From the NCBI GenBank assembly GCA_001698425.1, contig MBRE01000040.1, positions 26,642-90,641 of the forward strand: 64,000 bases of DNA. The letters run 5' to 3'. The notes under the pieces were generated by a model, which searched no databases, had not been told where the DNA came from, and saw only the letters and a list, made by a program, of their open reading frames with translations. Source of the stretch: Oscillatoriales cyanobacterium USR001. Lineage in GTDB: Bacteria > Cyanobacteriota > Cyanobacteriia > Cyanobacteriales > Microcoleaceae. Positions 20,989 to 29,821 of this stretch are shown in pieces. Within the stretch, counting starts at the first letter, position 1, and each line of letters opens with the position of its first letter. Both the position numbers and the translations under genes were made by a program.

Positions 20989-22661
20989 CTCAGGGAGATC
21001 GGACCAAGCTCAAATTAATGGTGGTCGATGACGAGCCTGATAACCTAGATTTGCTATACCGCACCTTTCGACGCGACTTTCAAGTTTACAAAGCAGATAG
21101 TGCTCTCAGTGCTCTGGAAGTTCTCGATCAACAAGGGGAAATGGCGGTGATCATTTCTGACCAAAGAATGCCAGAAATGAACGGTACTGAGTTTTTGGGC
21201 AGAACTGTCGAACGCTTTCCTGATACAATTCGGATTCTGCTAACAGGCTACACCGATGTAGAAGACTTGGTAGAAGCAATTAACGCCGGTCAAGTCTTTA
21301 AATACATCACCAAACCTTGGAATCCTGAAGAACTAAAAACCGTTATTCAGCAAGCCTCGGAAACTTATAAATACTACAAGCAACGCAGCCTCGCACTTCG
21401 CAGAGCCCTGCGACGAGAATCGTTGTTCAATGAAGTAATGAGCGTCATTCGCGGCTCTTTAGACTACTCTAGTATGCTCCAAACAATTGTCCAAACTCTC
21501 GGACAAACTTTTGAAGCAAGCTACTGTATGCTACGACCAGTAGATGGCTCAATTCTTTCGACTTCTTCCTTCTCTTACCAAGGCGCAACTGCCAAAAACA
21601 GCAGTTTTGCCCTTAGTGAAGACTTGCTAATTCAAGTTGTGGAAAGTCGCAAAACTCAACTGCATCAAAGCAGCGAAAATAATCCCAACAGCCTTCAAGT
21701 AGTAGTTCCCTTGACATACCAGCAGGAAATCCTTGCAGCCCTAGCTATTTGTCAGGAAGATACTACTACTAATTCTTGGTCAGCAGAAGATATTCAATTA
21801 ATTGAAGGCGTGGCAGAGCAAGCAGCCCTCGCCCTTTCTCAAGCCAAACTCTATCAACGCACTCTGGACTTAGCTCAACAGATGCGGAATGAGCTAGAAG
21901 TTGCCCGCCAAATTCAATCTAATCTGCTGCGCCAAAGTTGGCCAGACTTTGAAACTGTTAAGGTGCAAGCCTGTTGCTTCCCAGCCCGTGAAGTTGGCGG
22001 CGATTTTTTTGAAGTCTATGTCCATTCTCAGGGTGACATTTGGGTAGCTGTGGGCGATGTATCCGGTAAGGGCGTGCCCGCAGCCCTGTTTATGGTGAGC
22101 GCAATTTCTGTGATGCGGCGAGAACTTTCTCAAGAAGTTTCCCCAGATCCATATCATGTCATGGAGAACATCAACAGCAGTATGTCGGACGATCTAATTG
22201 GCAACAATCACTTCATTACAATGGTAGTGGCACGTTACACACCGTCAACGGGGCATCTGGCTTATGCTAATGCTGGACATATTTATCCGCTGGTCTGGTC
22301 TCACCCAGAAATGGTAGAGCAAGCCTCCAGTGGTGTCGGGAATGTGGAGCCTAATTTCCTTAAGGCTCGCGGTGTTCCCTTGGGGATACTGCCTGTTTGG
22401 AAGGGAAAATCGGGTAGTGTGGAGTTGAAGTCAGGGGATGTCTTTCTACTGACTAGCGATGGCATTACTGAAGCTACTGTTACTAATCAGGCTGAGGGTA
22501 GCGGCGAACAAACTCGTTCTATGCTCCAACAAGAAGGCCTGTGGCAATTACTGGTTGAGGAGCAAGGCTCCTTAAATTTGGATAATTTACTCGCTCGCAT
22601 CCGAGCAGACAACCCAGTTCAGGAAGACGACCAAACTATACTCTCTCTGGAGGTTCTCTGA
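20985..22661 (+). CDS. Response regulator-GAF-PP2C (SpoIIE/RsbU) phosphatase
   Basis: A serine phosphatase controlled by a receiver domain. Order: REC (about residues 8-125) with VVDDEPDNL, phosphoacceptor Asp in ISDQRMP and Lys in YITKPW; GAF-like domain (about 165-290); coiled linker; SpoIIE/PP2C phosphatase (about 325-555) with QSNLLRQSWP, AREVGGDFFE, VGDVSGKGVPAAL and LLTSDGITEA. The ATG at 20985 has a GGAGGT site four bases upstream; a TTG at 20973 is rejected. The next gene, four nt after the stop, encodes an RsbW-type kinase, so this is likely the phosphatase arm of a partner-switching pathway. No anti-sigma antagonist or sigma factor is nearby. Confidence 0.93.
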   Translation: MTQGDRTKLKLMVVDDEPDNLDLLYRTFRRDFQVYKADSALSALEVLDQQGEMAVIISDQRMPEMNGTEFLGRTVERFPDTIRILLTGYTDVEDLVEAINAGQVFKYITKPWNPEELKTVIQQASETYKYYKQRSLALRRALRRESLFNEVMSVIRGSLDYSSMLQTIVQTLGQTFEASYCMLRPVDGSILSTSSFSYQGATAKNSSFALSEDLLIQVVESRKTQLHQSSENNPNSLQVVVPLTYQQEILAALAICQEDTTTNSWSAEDIQLIEGVAEQAALALSQAKLYQRTLDLAQQMRNELEVARQIQSNLLRQSWPDFETVKVQACCFPAREVGGDFFEVYVHSQGDIWVAVGDVSGKGVPAALFMVSAISVMRRELSQEVSPDPYHVMENINSSMSDDLIGNNHFITMVVARYTPSTGHLAYANAGHIYPLVWSHPEMVEQASSGVGNVEPNFLKARGVPLGILPVWKGKSGSVELKSGDVFLLTSDGITEATVTNQAEGSGEQTRSMLQQEGLWQLLVEEQGSLNLDNLLARIRADNPVQEDDQTILSLEVL

Positions 22662-22665
22662 GTCT

Positions 22666-23088
22666 ATGAAAAGTGAGCTTCATGTACCAAGCGACTTACG
22701 ATTTTTGACTATTGTCGAACACTGGTTGCTGAGCAGTTTGGAAGTTGAGCTAGGAGAGCACGTCGATTGGCCCCGTCAGTCGAATCGCTTGCGTTTAGTT
22801 TTGGCAGAAGCCTACTCGAACGTGATCCGCCATGCTCACAGAGACCAACCTAATTTGCCTGTGTTGGTGCGTTTGGAATTAAAGGAACGCGATATTGCTT
22901 TGGAAATCTGGGATTACGGTAAGGGGTATGAAATGAATACCTATCTCCCACCGCAACCTGAAGCTAAACAGGAAAGTGGTTACGGCTGGCTGATTATGAG
23001 TAGACTCATGGATCGGGTAGATTATTGCTTGCAAATAGATGGTCGTAACTGTCTTAAGTTAGAAGCGAGTTTGCCAGATAAATCTTAA
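22666..23088 (+). CDS. RsbW-like anti-sigma-factor-type serine kinase (HATPase_c)
   Basis: A 140-aa GHKL ATPase of the RsbW/SpoIIAB type. The N-box is LVLAEAYSNVIRHAH, the G1 region IWDYGKGYE and a glycine-rich lid GYGWLIM. Such proteins bind and inhibit a sigma factor or phosphorylate an STAS antagonist. It forms a two-gene unit with the upstream RR-PP2C phosphatase. The output partner is elsewhere. Confidence 0.9.
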   Translation: MKSELHVPSDLRFLTIVEHWLLSSLEVELGEHVDWPRQSNRLRLVLAEAYSNVIRHAHRDQPNLPVLVRLELKERDIALEIWDYGKGYEMNTYLPPQPEAKQESGYGWLIMSRLMDRVDYCLQIDGRNCLKLEASLPDKS

Positions 23089-23091
23089 TCG

Positions 23092-23132
23092 GGTTAAAGG
23101 TTAACGGTTAACGGTTAACGGTTAACCTTTTT
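23092..23132. terminator. GTTAACG array forming a terminator-like hairpin
   Basis: Four GTTAACG-type heptamers lie directly after the kinase stop. The ends AAAGGTTAAC and GTTAACCTTT are complementary and followed by a T-run, so the array could fold as a rho-independent terminator for the phosphatase/kinase operon. Confidence 0.55.
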
Positions 23133-23241
23133 TTCCTTAGCAATGGTAAATAATCGCATTTCAGTTCGCGATCCTATTTTCTGATTCTGGAAAGAATTAT
23201 CGCTACAGAAATATAGTATTTACTCTTGATTTTTGGGATAA

Positions 23242-23439
23242 AGCATAAGTAAAGATCATCTTAAATTTAATAATTTTTTAAGTATTTATCGGGTAAAATT
23301 TTGCTATGCGGATAAACCACACAAAATTGTTGGCGATGCCCGTTCTGGGTGGTCGGCAGATTGTCCAGATATCGTGGTGCGTAATACCAACTCTCAAAAA
23401 TGGGGATCTAAAAAACTACGTATAGACATAAAAAAATAA
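23242..23439 (+). pseudogene. Possible gene remnant without start codon
   Basis: Within the 445-bp gap before the small peptide gene there is an open frame with protein-like composition in its second half (YADKPHKIVGDARSGW, then CPDIVVRNTNSQKWG) but no ATG, GTG or credible ribosome site. It may be the end of a decayed gene. The family is not recognised. Confidence 0.2.
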
Positions 23440-23534
23440 TAATAATATCAGTGAATATACTGATATCCTAGATATAATTGAGTATGCGAATAGTGGATTT
23501 ACTGCTGTGGAGACTTTATGGGGTTTAAAAAAAT

Positions 23535-23774
23535 ATGGGTACTCTGTTTAAGTTTGCAACAATGGCGATGTTCGGACTTGCTGTACAGCTAAGTACAGTG
23601 GGTGTGTCGATCGCCGCCACACAACTCAACAGTTCGCTCTCGAATGGATTAGAACAGGTGGATGCTGAACATTCAGCGTTATTAATCCTTGCCAAATATG
23701 AGCCAGATCCAAATGGCAATCCGAAAAGTGATGGTACTGGAACTCGCTATCCCAGTGGGAATCCGAAAAGTTAA
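23535..23774 (+). CDS. Small secreted peptide precursor (79 aa)
   Basis: An N-terminal signal peptide (about residues 1-28, ending near VSIAAT) is followed by a short hydrophilic mature region. The tail contains GNPKSDGTGTR followed by a second GNPKS, encoded by a 42-bp imperfect tandem repeat whose second copy carries the stop codon. The G-T-G-T-R type C-terminal motif recalls short exported cyanobacterial peptides of unknown role. It converges with nadB (18 bp apart). Function unknown. Confidence 0.6.
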   Translation: MGTLFKFATMAMFGLAVQLSTVGVSIAATQLNSSLSNGLEQVDAEHSALLILAKYEPDPNGNPKSDGTGTRYPSGNPKS

Positions 23775-23797
23775 TGTTACTGGTGGAACTGGCTAAT
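23715..23797. repeat. 42-bp imperfect tandem repeat
   Basis: Unit 1 starts at 23715 (GGCAATCCGAAAAGT) and unit 2 at 23757 (GGGAATCCGAAAAGT). The second has a 3-nt insertion and reaches the nadB stop codon on the other strand. Confidence 0.75.
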
Positions 23798-25526
23798 CGG
23801 AGTTTAAAGATGTCTTTGTTTGCGGATTCTTGAGTATAGGGGATTTGTTCCATTTGTCGTGCTTGACTAAGGTGTGACTGCACCAGTATGGATCGGAGAG
23901 GGGATAGTCCAGTCTGTAGTGACCGCCTCTACTCTCAAGGCGAAAGGCTGCGCTTTTAAGAATTAAGTACCCGACATCAAGTAGATTGTAGGTTTCTGCC
24001 CAGGTTCGCAGGTCTAAATTGTCTCTTTCAGGTAGAGCAAAGGCAAGAGTTTGTCCAGGTTTTAAGTTGAGTAGGGTTTGGCTTAAAGGTAAGACTGCCA
24101 ATTGTTTCCGCCACATTTCAACTTGAGCGATCGCTTCATCCAAAGCTTTTTGCCCCCGACAAATCCCTGCACTATCCCACATCAAGCTAGGCAATTCTTT
24201 TCGCAACTTCTGTATTATAGCTTGCTGTTGTGGCAAATTTGGCAAATTATCAATGATTAGACTTAAATTATCTCTAATTTGACTTGGCTGTTCATTGCTG
24301 TGTTTTGCCGATGGTTTCTCTTTTCCTTTTGGCGGTAAATTTTGCATTTGTGCGCCAAAAACTAAACATTCCAGTAGCGAATTGCTGGCGAGGCGATTGG
24401 CTCCGTGAACGCCTGTGCTGGCTGTTTCTCCTACCGCATATAAGCCGGGAATAGAAGTTTGATTGAGAGTATCGGCAACTATTCCCCCCATCCAATAATG
24501 AGCAGCAGGGGCGACTGGGATAGGTTCTTGAAATAGATCGATACCCCATTGAGCGCAAACTTGGATGATATTGGGAAATCTGTGGAGAATGCGATCGCTG
24601 GGAATTGGGCGCAAATCCAGCCAAACTTGTTTTTCCCCAGTCATTTGTAAATGGCGAAAAATAGCGCGACTAACGACATCTCTAGGGGCAAGTTCCCCGG
24701 AAGGATGATAGTCAAAAGTAAAGCGATAGCCTTTGCTGTCAACTAAATGTGCCCCTTCGCCGCGCACTGCTTCACTAATTAGAAAACGTGGTGCTCCGGC
24801 TTTTGTCAAGGCGGTGGGGTGAAACTGGAAAAATTCTAAATCTCGCAGGAGTGCGCCTGTGCGCCAGGCGATCGCCACCCCATCTCCCGTACTCACCGCC
24901 GGGTTAGTTGTCTGAGAAAATACCTGTCCACCGCCACCAGTGGCTAATACCACAGCCGAAGCTTTTAACCACCGCACCTGAGAGCCACAAATCAGGCTAA
25001 TGCCTTGACAGCGCCCAGTTTCCGGCTCCATCCACAAACTCAAGGCAAAAGCTGGGAAAAGTAGGGTAATATTTTTGCGCTCTGTTGCGAGTGCTGCCAA
25101 AGTCCCGATCACCGCCCGCCCAGTAGTGTCAGCGGCGTGGAGCACCCGCCGCCGGGAGTGGGCGGCTTCTAGGGTGAGAGCGAGATTAGTCCCAGTGCGA
25201 TCGAAAGCTACACCCATTTTTACCAGAGACTCAACACAGGCCGGCGCTTGTTCTGCCAAAAATTTTACCGCCTCAAAATCGCACAAACCCGCACCAGCAG
25301 ACAAAGTATCTTCAACGTGCAGTTTGGGAGAATCATCGGGGGCGATCGCAGCCGCAATTCCCCCTTGAGCCCAATCACTAGCAGAAATCGGCAATATCTC
25401 TTTGCCAATTAAACAGACTTGAAAATGCTCTGGGAGACAAAGAGCCGCATACAAACCCGCCGCGCCAGCACCTACAACCAATACATCGAAATAGTCAGGT
25501 ATGCAAGAAAAATCATCATTCACCAT
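23793..25526 (-). CDS. nadB: L-aspartate oxidase
   Basis: Flavoprotein that oxidises L-aspartate to iminoaspartate, the first step of de novo NAD synthesis. The FAD dinucleotide fold is VLVVGAGAAGLYAAL at the N-terminus. Active-site regions include WAQGGIAAA, FLISEAVRGEGAHL and the C-terminal FAD-contact HGANRLASNSLLECLVFG. Length 577 aa is at the upper end of the family, with a variable segment at about 400-430. It stands alone, convergent with the small secreted peptide gene. Confidence 0.96.
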   Translation of the reverse strand: MVNDDFSCIPDYFDVLVVGAGAAGLYAALCLPEHFQVCLIGKEILPISASDWAQGGIAAAIAPDDSPKLHVEDTLSAGAGLCDFEAVKFLAEQAPACVESLVKMGVAFDRTGTNLALTLEAAHSRRRVLHAADTTGRAVIGTLAALATERKNITLLFPAFALSLWMEPETGRCQGISLICGSQVRWLKASAVVLATGGGGQVFSQTTNPAVSTGDGVAIAWRTGALLRDLEFFQFHPTALTKAGAPRFLISEAVRGEGAHLVDSKGYRFTFDYHPSGELAPRDVVSRAIFRHLQMTGEKQVWLDLRPIPSDRILHRFPNIIQVCAQWGIDLFQEPIPVAPAAHYWMGGIVADTLNQTSIPGLYAVGETASTGVHGANRLASNSLLECLVFGAQMQNLPPKGKEKPSAKHSNEQPSQIRDNLSLIIDNLPNLPQQQAIIQKLRKELPSLMWDSAGICRGQKALDEAIAQVEMWRKQLAVLPLSQTLLNLKPGQTLAFALPERDNLDLRTWAETYNLLDVGYLILKSAAFRLESRGGHYRLDYPLSDPYWCSHTLVKHDKWNKSPILKNPQTKTSLNSD

Positions 25527-25756
25527 TTAGCCATTATTGCTTACTTCTTGGTCAATCTTAGTGTTATGCGTTACTGTTTACATAAGCAACCAATAGTTAA
25601 TCAAAATTACTCAACTGATAGATGCAACAAGATTAAATCTAAAAATTACATAAAAATTATGTAAAAACCGGATTTCTTTAGCCTTCAGCGATCGACCTCC
25701 AGCAAGAAACCCAGTTTCTATCATAGTTGTATCAACCCTAAACTCGTAAAATCGGT

Positions 25757-26188
25757 CTAGTCGTAGAGTCCGTTATTCAACCTGTTGTCACCCTCAATGA
25801 AAACTGATTCAACATCAGTCACCGTAAAGTTATCAAGGTTGTCTTTTAACACCTTTTTCTGAGCTTCCGTCAAACCAGGAATATTCAACACATCCTCAAC
25901 CTTTTCGTAAGGAGCATTCTTAATAATTAACGAAGCCAAAGTTGGGTATAACCCTGGATAGACCCGAAATTTCCGCACGCTGCTATTGTTCAAATCCAGT
26001 TTTTTGCCATACTCTGTGGCCAGTTTCTCGTCAGCGCGATTAGTTCTGACAGTCTCAGCAGCCAAGACAGAGGATGAAGGCAAAACAAAAGTGGTTAAGT
26101 TTGCTGCCAAAGCATTCTGGCTCCCCAGCCACCCGCAGGAAACTACCAACAAGGTCAATACAACCAAAAAACGAGCCAATATCTTCAT
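25757..26188 (-). CDS. psbU: Photosystem II 12 kDa extrinsic protein PsbU
   Basis: A lumenal extrinsic subunit stabilising the oxygen-evolving complex. A signal peptide (hydrophobic stretch about residues 5-28) is followed by a mature part with the family's helix-hairpin-helix fold: [33 protein letters not shown], and the C-terminal [20 protein letters not shown]. Length 143 aa is normal. Two paralogues with altered C-termini lie just upstream on the same strand (26288 and 27045). The leader of the 27045 gene is clearly homologous to that of psbU (about 70 bp including CACCAATACAGTTTT on the plus strand). Confidence 0.96.
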   Translation of the reverse strand: MKILARFLVVLTLLVVSCGWLGSQNALAANLTTFVLPSSSVLAAETVRTNRADEKLATEYGKKLDLNNSSVRKFRVYPGLYPTLASLIIKNAPYEKVEDVLNIPGLTEAQKKVLKDNLDNFTVTDVESVFIEGDNRLNNGLYD

Positions 26189-26287
26189 TTGTTTATTACT
26201 CCCAGTTTTTACACAGCATTTCTTGACTAGACTACCATTTCACCAATACAGTTTTGCAACCGATCGCCTAGTGAAAACTGCGAACTT

Positions 26288-26833
26288 TTAGCTTTTGACT
26301 GTTAAGTATTGCAACAGAGTAGGTACATTTTCCCATTCGTCCCATCCATCCCCTCTAGCCCATATACCCCATGCCCATCTATCCCAGATATTCCATCGAA
26401 ACCATCCATTCCATCCACCCCATCTTTCCCATCTGCCCCATCCTACCCAGACATTCCAGTTATTCCAGATGTTCCAGGTATCCCATGTCTCCCATTGATT
26501 AATCTCGGAAGTATTGATTACTTTCTCAATTTTTGAGGTAGGAGAATTATTAGCTGTATTATTAGTTGAATTAGTTGATGAAATTTGGGATATCTCTCTG
26601 GGTGGATTGATTTGAATTTCTTGTCCCGTTTTGTTCAAAGCAAGTTTTTGGCGATCTTTTGTCACCAGCATATTTTTAGGGATATCATTGCTAGGTGCTG
26701 ATGCCACTAAAACAGAGGATGAAGGCGAGAAAAAATTTTTCAAGTCTGTGGCTTGAAAATTTTGCTTTTCTAGCCATCCCCAAGAAACCACTACTAAGGT
26801 TAATAAAACCAAAAAGCGACTTAATATGTTCAT
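26288..26833 (-). CDS. PsbU-related secreted protein with Trp-rich tail (181 aa)
   Basis: The first about 45 residues match the PsbU signal peptide and mature start (MNILSRFLVLLTLVVVSWGW, then SPSSSVLVASAP). After a Ser/Asn/Thr linker, the C-terminal third (about residues 114-167) is a Trp-rich array: 18 Trp in 54 residues, 14 of them exactly three residues apart in xxW units, encoded by a 9-bp-periodic repeat. The PsbU helix-hairpin-helix region is gone. The plus strand also reads open as a Pro/Ser-rich frame, but only the minus frame has a signal peptide and homology. Probably exported to the lumen or periplasm; function unknown. Confidence 0.65.
   Translation of the reverse strand: MNILSRFLVLLTLVVVSWGWLEKQNFQATDLKNFFSPSSSVLVASAPSNDIPKNMLVTKDRQKLALNKTGQEIQINPPREISQISSTNSTNNTANNSPTSKIEKVINTSEINQWETWDTWNIWNNWNVWVGWGRWERWGGWNGWFRWNIWDRWAWGIWARGDGWDEWENVPTLLQYLTVKS
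26333..26494. repeat. 9-bp-periodic minisatellite encoding the xxW array
   Basis: The plus strand shows repeated cccatc/ccatt(c) blocks with 9-bp spacing over about 160 bp; read on the minus strand they give tgg every third codon. Confidence 0.75.
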
Positions 26834-27044
26834 TTTTTGTTGAAAAAGTAGGGGAAAATCTTGTTTTTAGACCAAGGATTGTGAATATATTAATGAAAGA
26901 AATCGGGCTTTGGTTTGACAGTCGCTGAAAGCACGAGCATTCATTCCTATTCCCGATTTCTGCGTAAGTCTTAATAACTGTTAACTATTGACAATTGGGA
27001 TTTAGAGAAGTAGAACAAATCAACTGCTCATTTTTTCCATGTCT

Positions 27045-27509
27045 TTAGTGAGACATCATTGCCCAGTGACGCATCATCATCGGTCTATGAGGCATCATGC
27101 CCCAGTGAGGCATCATCATTGCCCAGCGGTGCATCATCATGCGCCAATGACGAATAATGCCCCAGTGAGGCATCATGCCCCAATGAGGCATCATCATTGC
27201 TGAAACATTGAGTAAGTCATCAACGTTTTCGATCGGTTGATTATTCATAATTAAAGCCACTTGAGCCTGATACATTCCAGGATAGGTCTGAACCTCTTGG
27301 GCGCTGGTATTCCACTCAATTTTTGAGTTTGACTGTGTTGATAGAAGATTGTCGGCAGTATTATTGATTGGTGCGTTAGCTACCAATGCAGAAGATGATG
27401 GCGAGGTCAAATTGCTTAAGTTAGTGGATTCAGGATTTTGGATTCCGAAATATCCCCAGGAAACCACTAATAAGGTCAAGACGACCAAGAAGCGACTCAA
27501 TATGTTCAT
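27045..27509 (-). CDS. PsbU-related secreted protein with Met/His/Trp-rich tail (154 aa)
   Basis: The ATG at 27509 (MNILSRFLVV) is chosen because it aligns with PsbU. The signal peptide, LTSPSSSALVANAP, and the first hairpin region (VQTYPGMYQAQVALIMNNQ then IENVDDLLNV) all match PsbU. Precisely there the PsbU sequence stops and a 50-residue tail follows: 18 Met, 8 His and 6 Trp, in units such as MMPHWG. Met/His-rich exported segments often bind copper; that function is inference. The promoter leader is also shared with psbU, so the gene arose by whole-gene duplication followed by repeat expansion. Confidence 0.65.
   Translation of the reverse strand: MNILSRFLVVLTLLVVSWGYFGIQNPESTNLSNLTSPSSSALVANAPINNTADNLLSTQSNSKIEWNTSAQEVQTYPGMYQAQVALIMNNQPIENVDDLLNVSAMMMPHWGMMPHWGIIRHWRMMMHRWAMMMPHWGMMPHRPMMMRHWAMMSH
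27048..27197. repeat. Imperfect tandem repeat encoding the MMPHWG units
   Basis: About seven degenerate 18-21-bp units containing gaggcatcat and gcccca(g/a)tg occupy the 3' end of the PsbU-like gene. Confidence 0.75.
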
Positions 27510-27653
27510 CTGTGTTATTGCTCCCACTTTTACAGACAGGATTTTTTGATTGACTACTATCTCACCAATACAGTTTTTCGGGGAAATATTTAGTGGTTAG
27601 TGGTTGGTGACGATCACTACCTATCTGTGCTACTACCTATCTCCCTTTTTTGG

Positions 27654-28637
27654 TTAGCTGCCTTTTGTTCTCAGAAAATTATCTAAGTCAACGAAGGTGC
27701 CACCGTAAGTCACTGTGGGGGTGTCGTAGCCTTTCAGATCGACATTATACTGCTTAAAAGCGCTGCCCCCTCCTAAATCTAATAAATATTTGTATGTTGT
27801 TTCTCCAAGAGCAATATCTTTACCAATTTGTTTGGTGCAAGATTCCAGGCGAAAGGCGGCATTGACGGTATCGCCGAGAGCGGTATAGTCTGAGCGATCG
27901 CTGCTCCCAGCATTTCCTACCATTGCGTAACCAGTATTAATTCCGGCTCCAACTCGTAGGGGAAAGGGTAAGGGATAACGGCTACTCAGTTCGTTGGTTG
28001 CTTTGTGGAGTTCGCTGAGAGCTTGACAAATTCGCAGCATCTCATCTTGACTGACACCGTTAGGTTTGTGAAACCAGACGGCCATGATTGCGTCGCCGAT
28101 GTATTTGTCTACCCAACTACCATGCTGGCGGATGATTTGCCCAGCTTGGCGAAACCAACTGCCGATGACTTCTGAGAGGATGGTTTCGTCAAGTTGTCTG
28201 GTGAGAATTGTAAAGTCTCTGATGTCCATGACCATGACTGAGATGAGACTGCGAACTGTTAAAGTTGCTGTAAAGTCTTCAGAGTCAGCCTCGGTTAGAG
28301 GATCGGGTAGTTGGTTGCTAGGGGGACAATTGAATTCTAGTTCGGTTTGACCGAAGACTAGGCGATCGCTATTTTTTAAGGTGACAGGAATACTCACCCG
28401 CCGCCCGTTGACAAAGGAGCCGTTACGACTGCCGAGATCGATTAGGTAAAATTCACCTGTTTCCATCCGTTGCAACATCGCGTGGCTGCGGGAAATCCAT
28501 CGATCGCTTAACACAAAATTATTATCATCACTCCGCCCTACAGTCCAGCAATTGCTGCCTACCAGGGGCAGATAGCGATTGCCTGCATCAGTGCGAAGTA
28601 CCAAATGAGGAGTTGGTTGTAACGTCACCACAGGCAC
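27654..28637 (-). CDS. FHA-domain class III adenylate cyclase
   Basis: A soluble nucleotide cyclase producing cAMP (or cGMP). The FHA phosphothreonine-binding domain spans about residues 25-100 (TVGRSDDNNFVLSDRWISRSHA, split here as TVGRSDDNNF and WISRSHA; DLGSRNGSFVNGRRV). The catalytic domain follows (about 130-310), with metal-binding Asp in VMDIRDFT and YIGDAIMAVW and the NTGYAMVGNAGS...YTALGDTVNAAFRLE region. Start is GTG at 28637. FHA-cyclase fusion is common in filamentous cyanobacteria. It may feed cAMP to a CRP-type regulator; a matching site lies at 2171. Confidence 0.93.
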   Translation of the reverse strand: MPVVTLQPTPHLVLRTDAGNRYLPLVGSNCWTVGRSDDNNFVLSDRWISRSHAMLQRMETGEFYLIDLGSRNGSFVNGRRVSIPVTLKNSDRLVFGQTELEFNCPPSNQLPDPLTEADSEDFTATLTVRSLISVMVMDIRDFTILTRQLDETILSEVIGSWFRQAGQIIRQHGSWVDKYIGDAIMAVWFHKPNGVSQDEMLRICQALSELHKATNELSSRYPLPFPLRVGAGINTGYAMVGNAGSSDRSDYTALGDTVNAAFRLESCTKQIGKDIALGETTYKYLLDLGGGSAFKQYNVDLKGYDTPTVTYGGTFVDLDNFLRTKGS

Positions 28638-28913
28638 AAAAATGACACCTAGTTTTTAGTTCGCGCTTTGCGACCAGTAAAATTTAAGTTATTTCCCCAA
28701 GGGGTAATCATGGTGGGCGATCGCACTTTGGCAAGTTGGGATTTCCCAGATGTCAATGTTGCTACCCGCCTATGATGAATCCTAGCAGTAATTTTCTCTA
28801 TAGCCAAGTTGAGGAGAATATAATAATGCTGAAGGTGGTTAAAACTACCTAATGTCGTTTTCCTGTTTTTGGGTCTAAAGCCGCGCTTGTTTCTTACATA
28901 CTGAACTTTTTTT

Positions 28914-29816
28914 ATGATTGCTTTAGTTGATTTGTTTTTCGCTCAAGCTCCGGCTGTGACTGCTGGGGTACAATCTGAGATTAGTATTTTGCAGGCGATT
29001 GTTTTAGGGATAGTGCAAGGTTTGACGGAGTTTTTACCGATTAGTAGTAGTGCTCATTTGAAGGTGGTGCCGTTAGCTTTGGGTTGGGGCGATCCTGGTG
29101 TTGCTTATACTGCGGTGATTCAGTTAGGAAGTATTGCGGCTGTATTGTGGTATTTCCGAGAAGATTTGACAAGTATTGTCACAGGTGCATATAAGGCGAT
29201 TGTTGAATCTAAATATGATTCCCAGGATTTTCGCATGGCGTTAGGAATTGGTTTGGGTACGTTACCGATTATATTTTTTGGGTTGTTGATTAAGGTGTTT
29301 GTGACGGATTTCGATCGCTCGCCTTTGCGAAGTTTGATGGCGATCGCGATCGCTTCGATTGTGATGTCTTTATTATTGGGAATAGCGGAAAAGTTTGGTA
29401 AACGTCAGCGAGATTTTGAAAAGTTGACTGTCGGAGATGGTGTTTTAATGGGATTAGCTGAGGCTATGGCTTTAGTTCCTGGGGTTTCTCGTTCGGGTGC
29501 TACTTTAACGGCAGGATTGTTTATGGGATTGGAAAGGGGGGCGGCTGCCAGGTTTTCTTTTTTGTTAGGAATTCCGGCAATTACTTTGGCTGGTTTGGTG
29601 GAGTTGAAGGGGGCTTTGGGAGCGGGTTTGGGTGATGCGGGAGTTGTAGCTTTGGCGGTGGGAACTGTATCGTCGGCGGTGTTTTCTTATCTGGCGATCG
29701 CGTGGTTGTTGAAGTTTCTACAAACTCAAAATACGTGGGTTTTTGTTTGGTATCGTTTGAGTTTTGGGATAGCTATTTTGTGTGCGATCGGGGGTGGAAT
29801 ACTGAAAAATTCGTAA
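28914..29816 (+). CDS. uppP: Undecaprenyl-diphosphatase (bacitracin resistance)
   Basis: An integral membrane phosphatase that recycles undecaprenyl pyrophosphate for peptidoglycan and polysaccharide synthesis. Both catalytic motifs are present: GLTEFLPISSSAHL (about residue 37) and LVPGVSRSGAT (about 185). Length 300 aa is slightly long owing to an N-terminal extension. It ends at a GC-rich bidirectional terminator shared with the convergent CobW gene. Confidence 0.95.
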   Translation: MIALVDLFFAQAPAVTAGVQSEISILQAIVLGIVQGLTEFLPISSSAHLKVVPLALGWGDPGVAYTAVIQLGSIAAVLWYFREDLTSIVTGAYKAIVESKYDSQDFRMALGIGLGTLPIIFFGLLIKVFVTDFDRSPLRSLMAIAIASIVMSLLLGIAEKFGKRQRDFEKLTVGDGVLMGLAEAMALVPGVSRSGATLTAGLFMGLERGAAARFSFLLGIPAITLAGLVELKGALGAGLGDAGVVALAVGTVSSAVFSYLAIAWLLKFLQTQNTWVFVWYRLSFGIAILCAIGGGILKNS

Positions 29817-29821
29817 AATTA

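Noticed and set aside
26309..26536. Plus-strand Pro/Ser-rich frame opposite the Trp-rich protein
   Set aside because: It arises from the 9-bp-periodic repeat, which is open on several frames. Only the minus frame has a signal peptide and PsbU similarity.
26333..27197. Minisatellites considered as CRISPR
   Set aside because: Period is 9 or about 20 bp without spacers and stays in frame with coding sequence.
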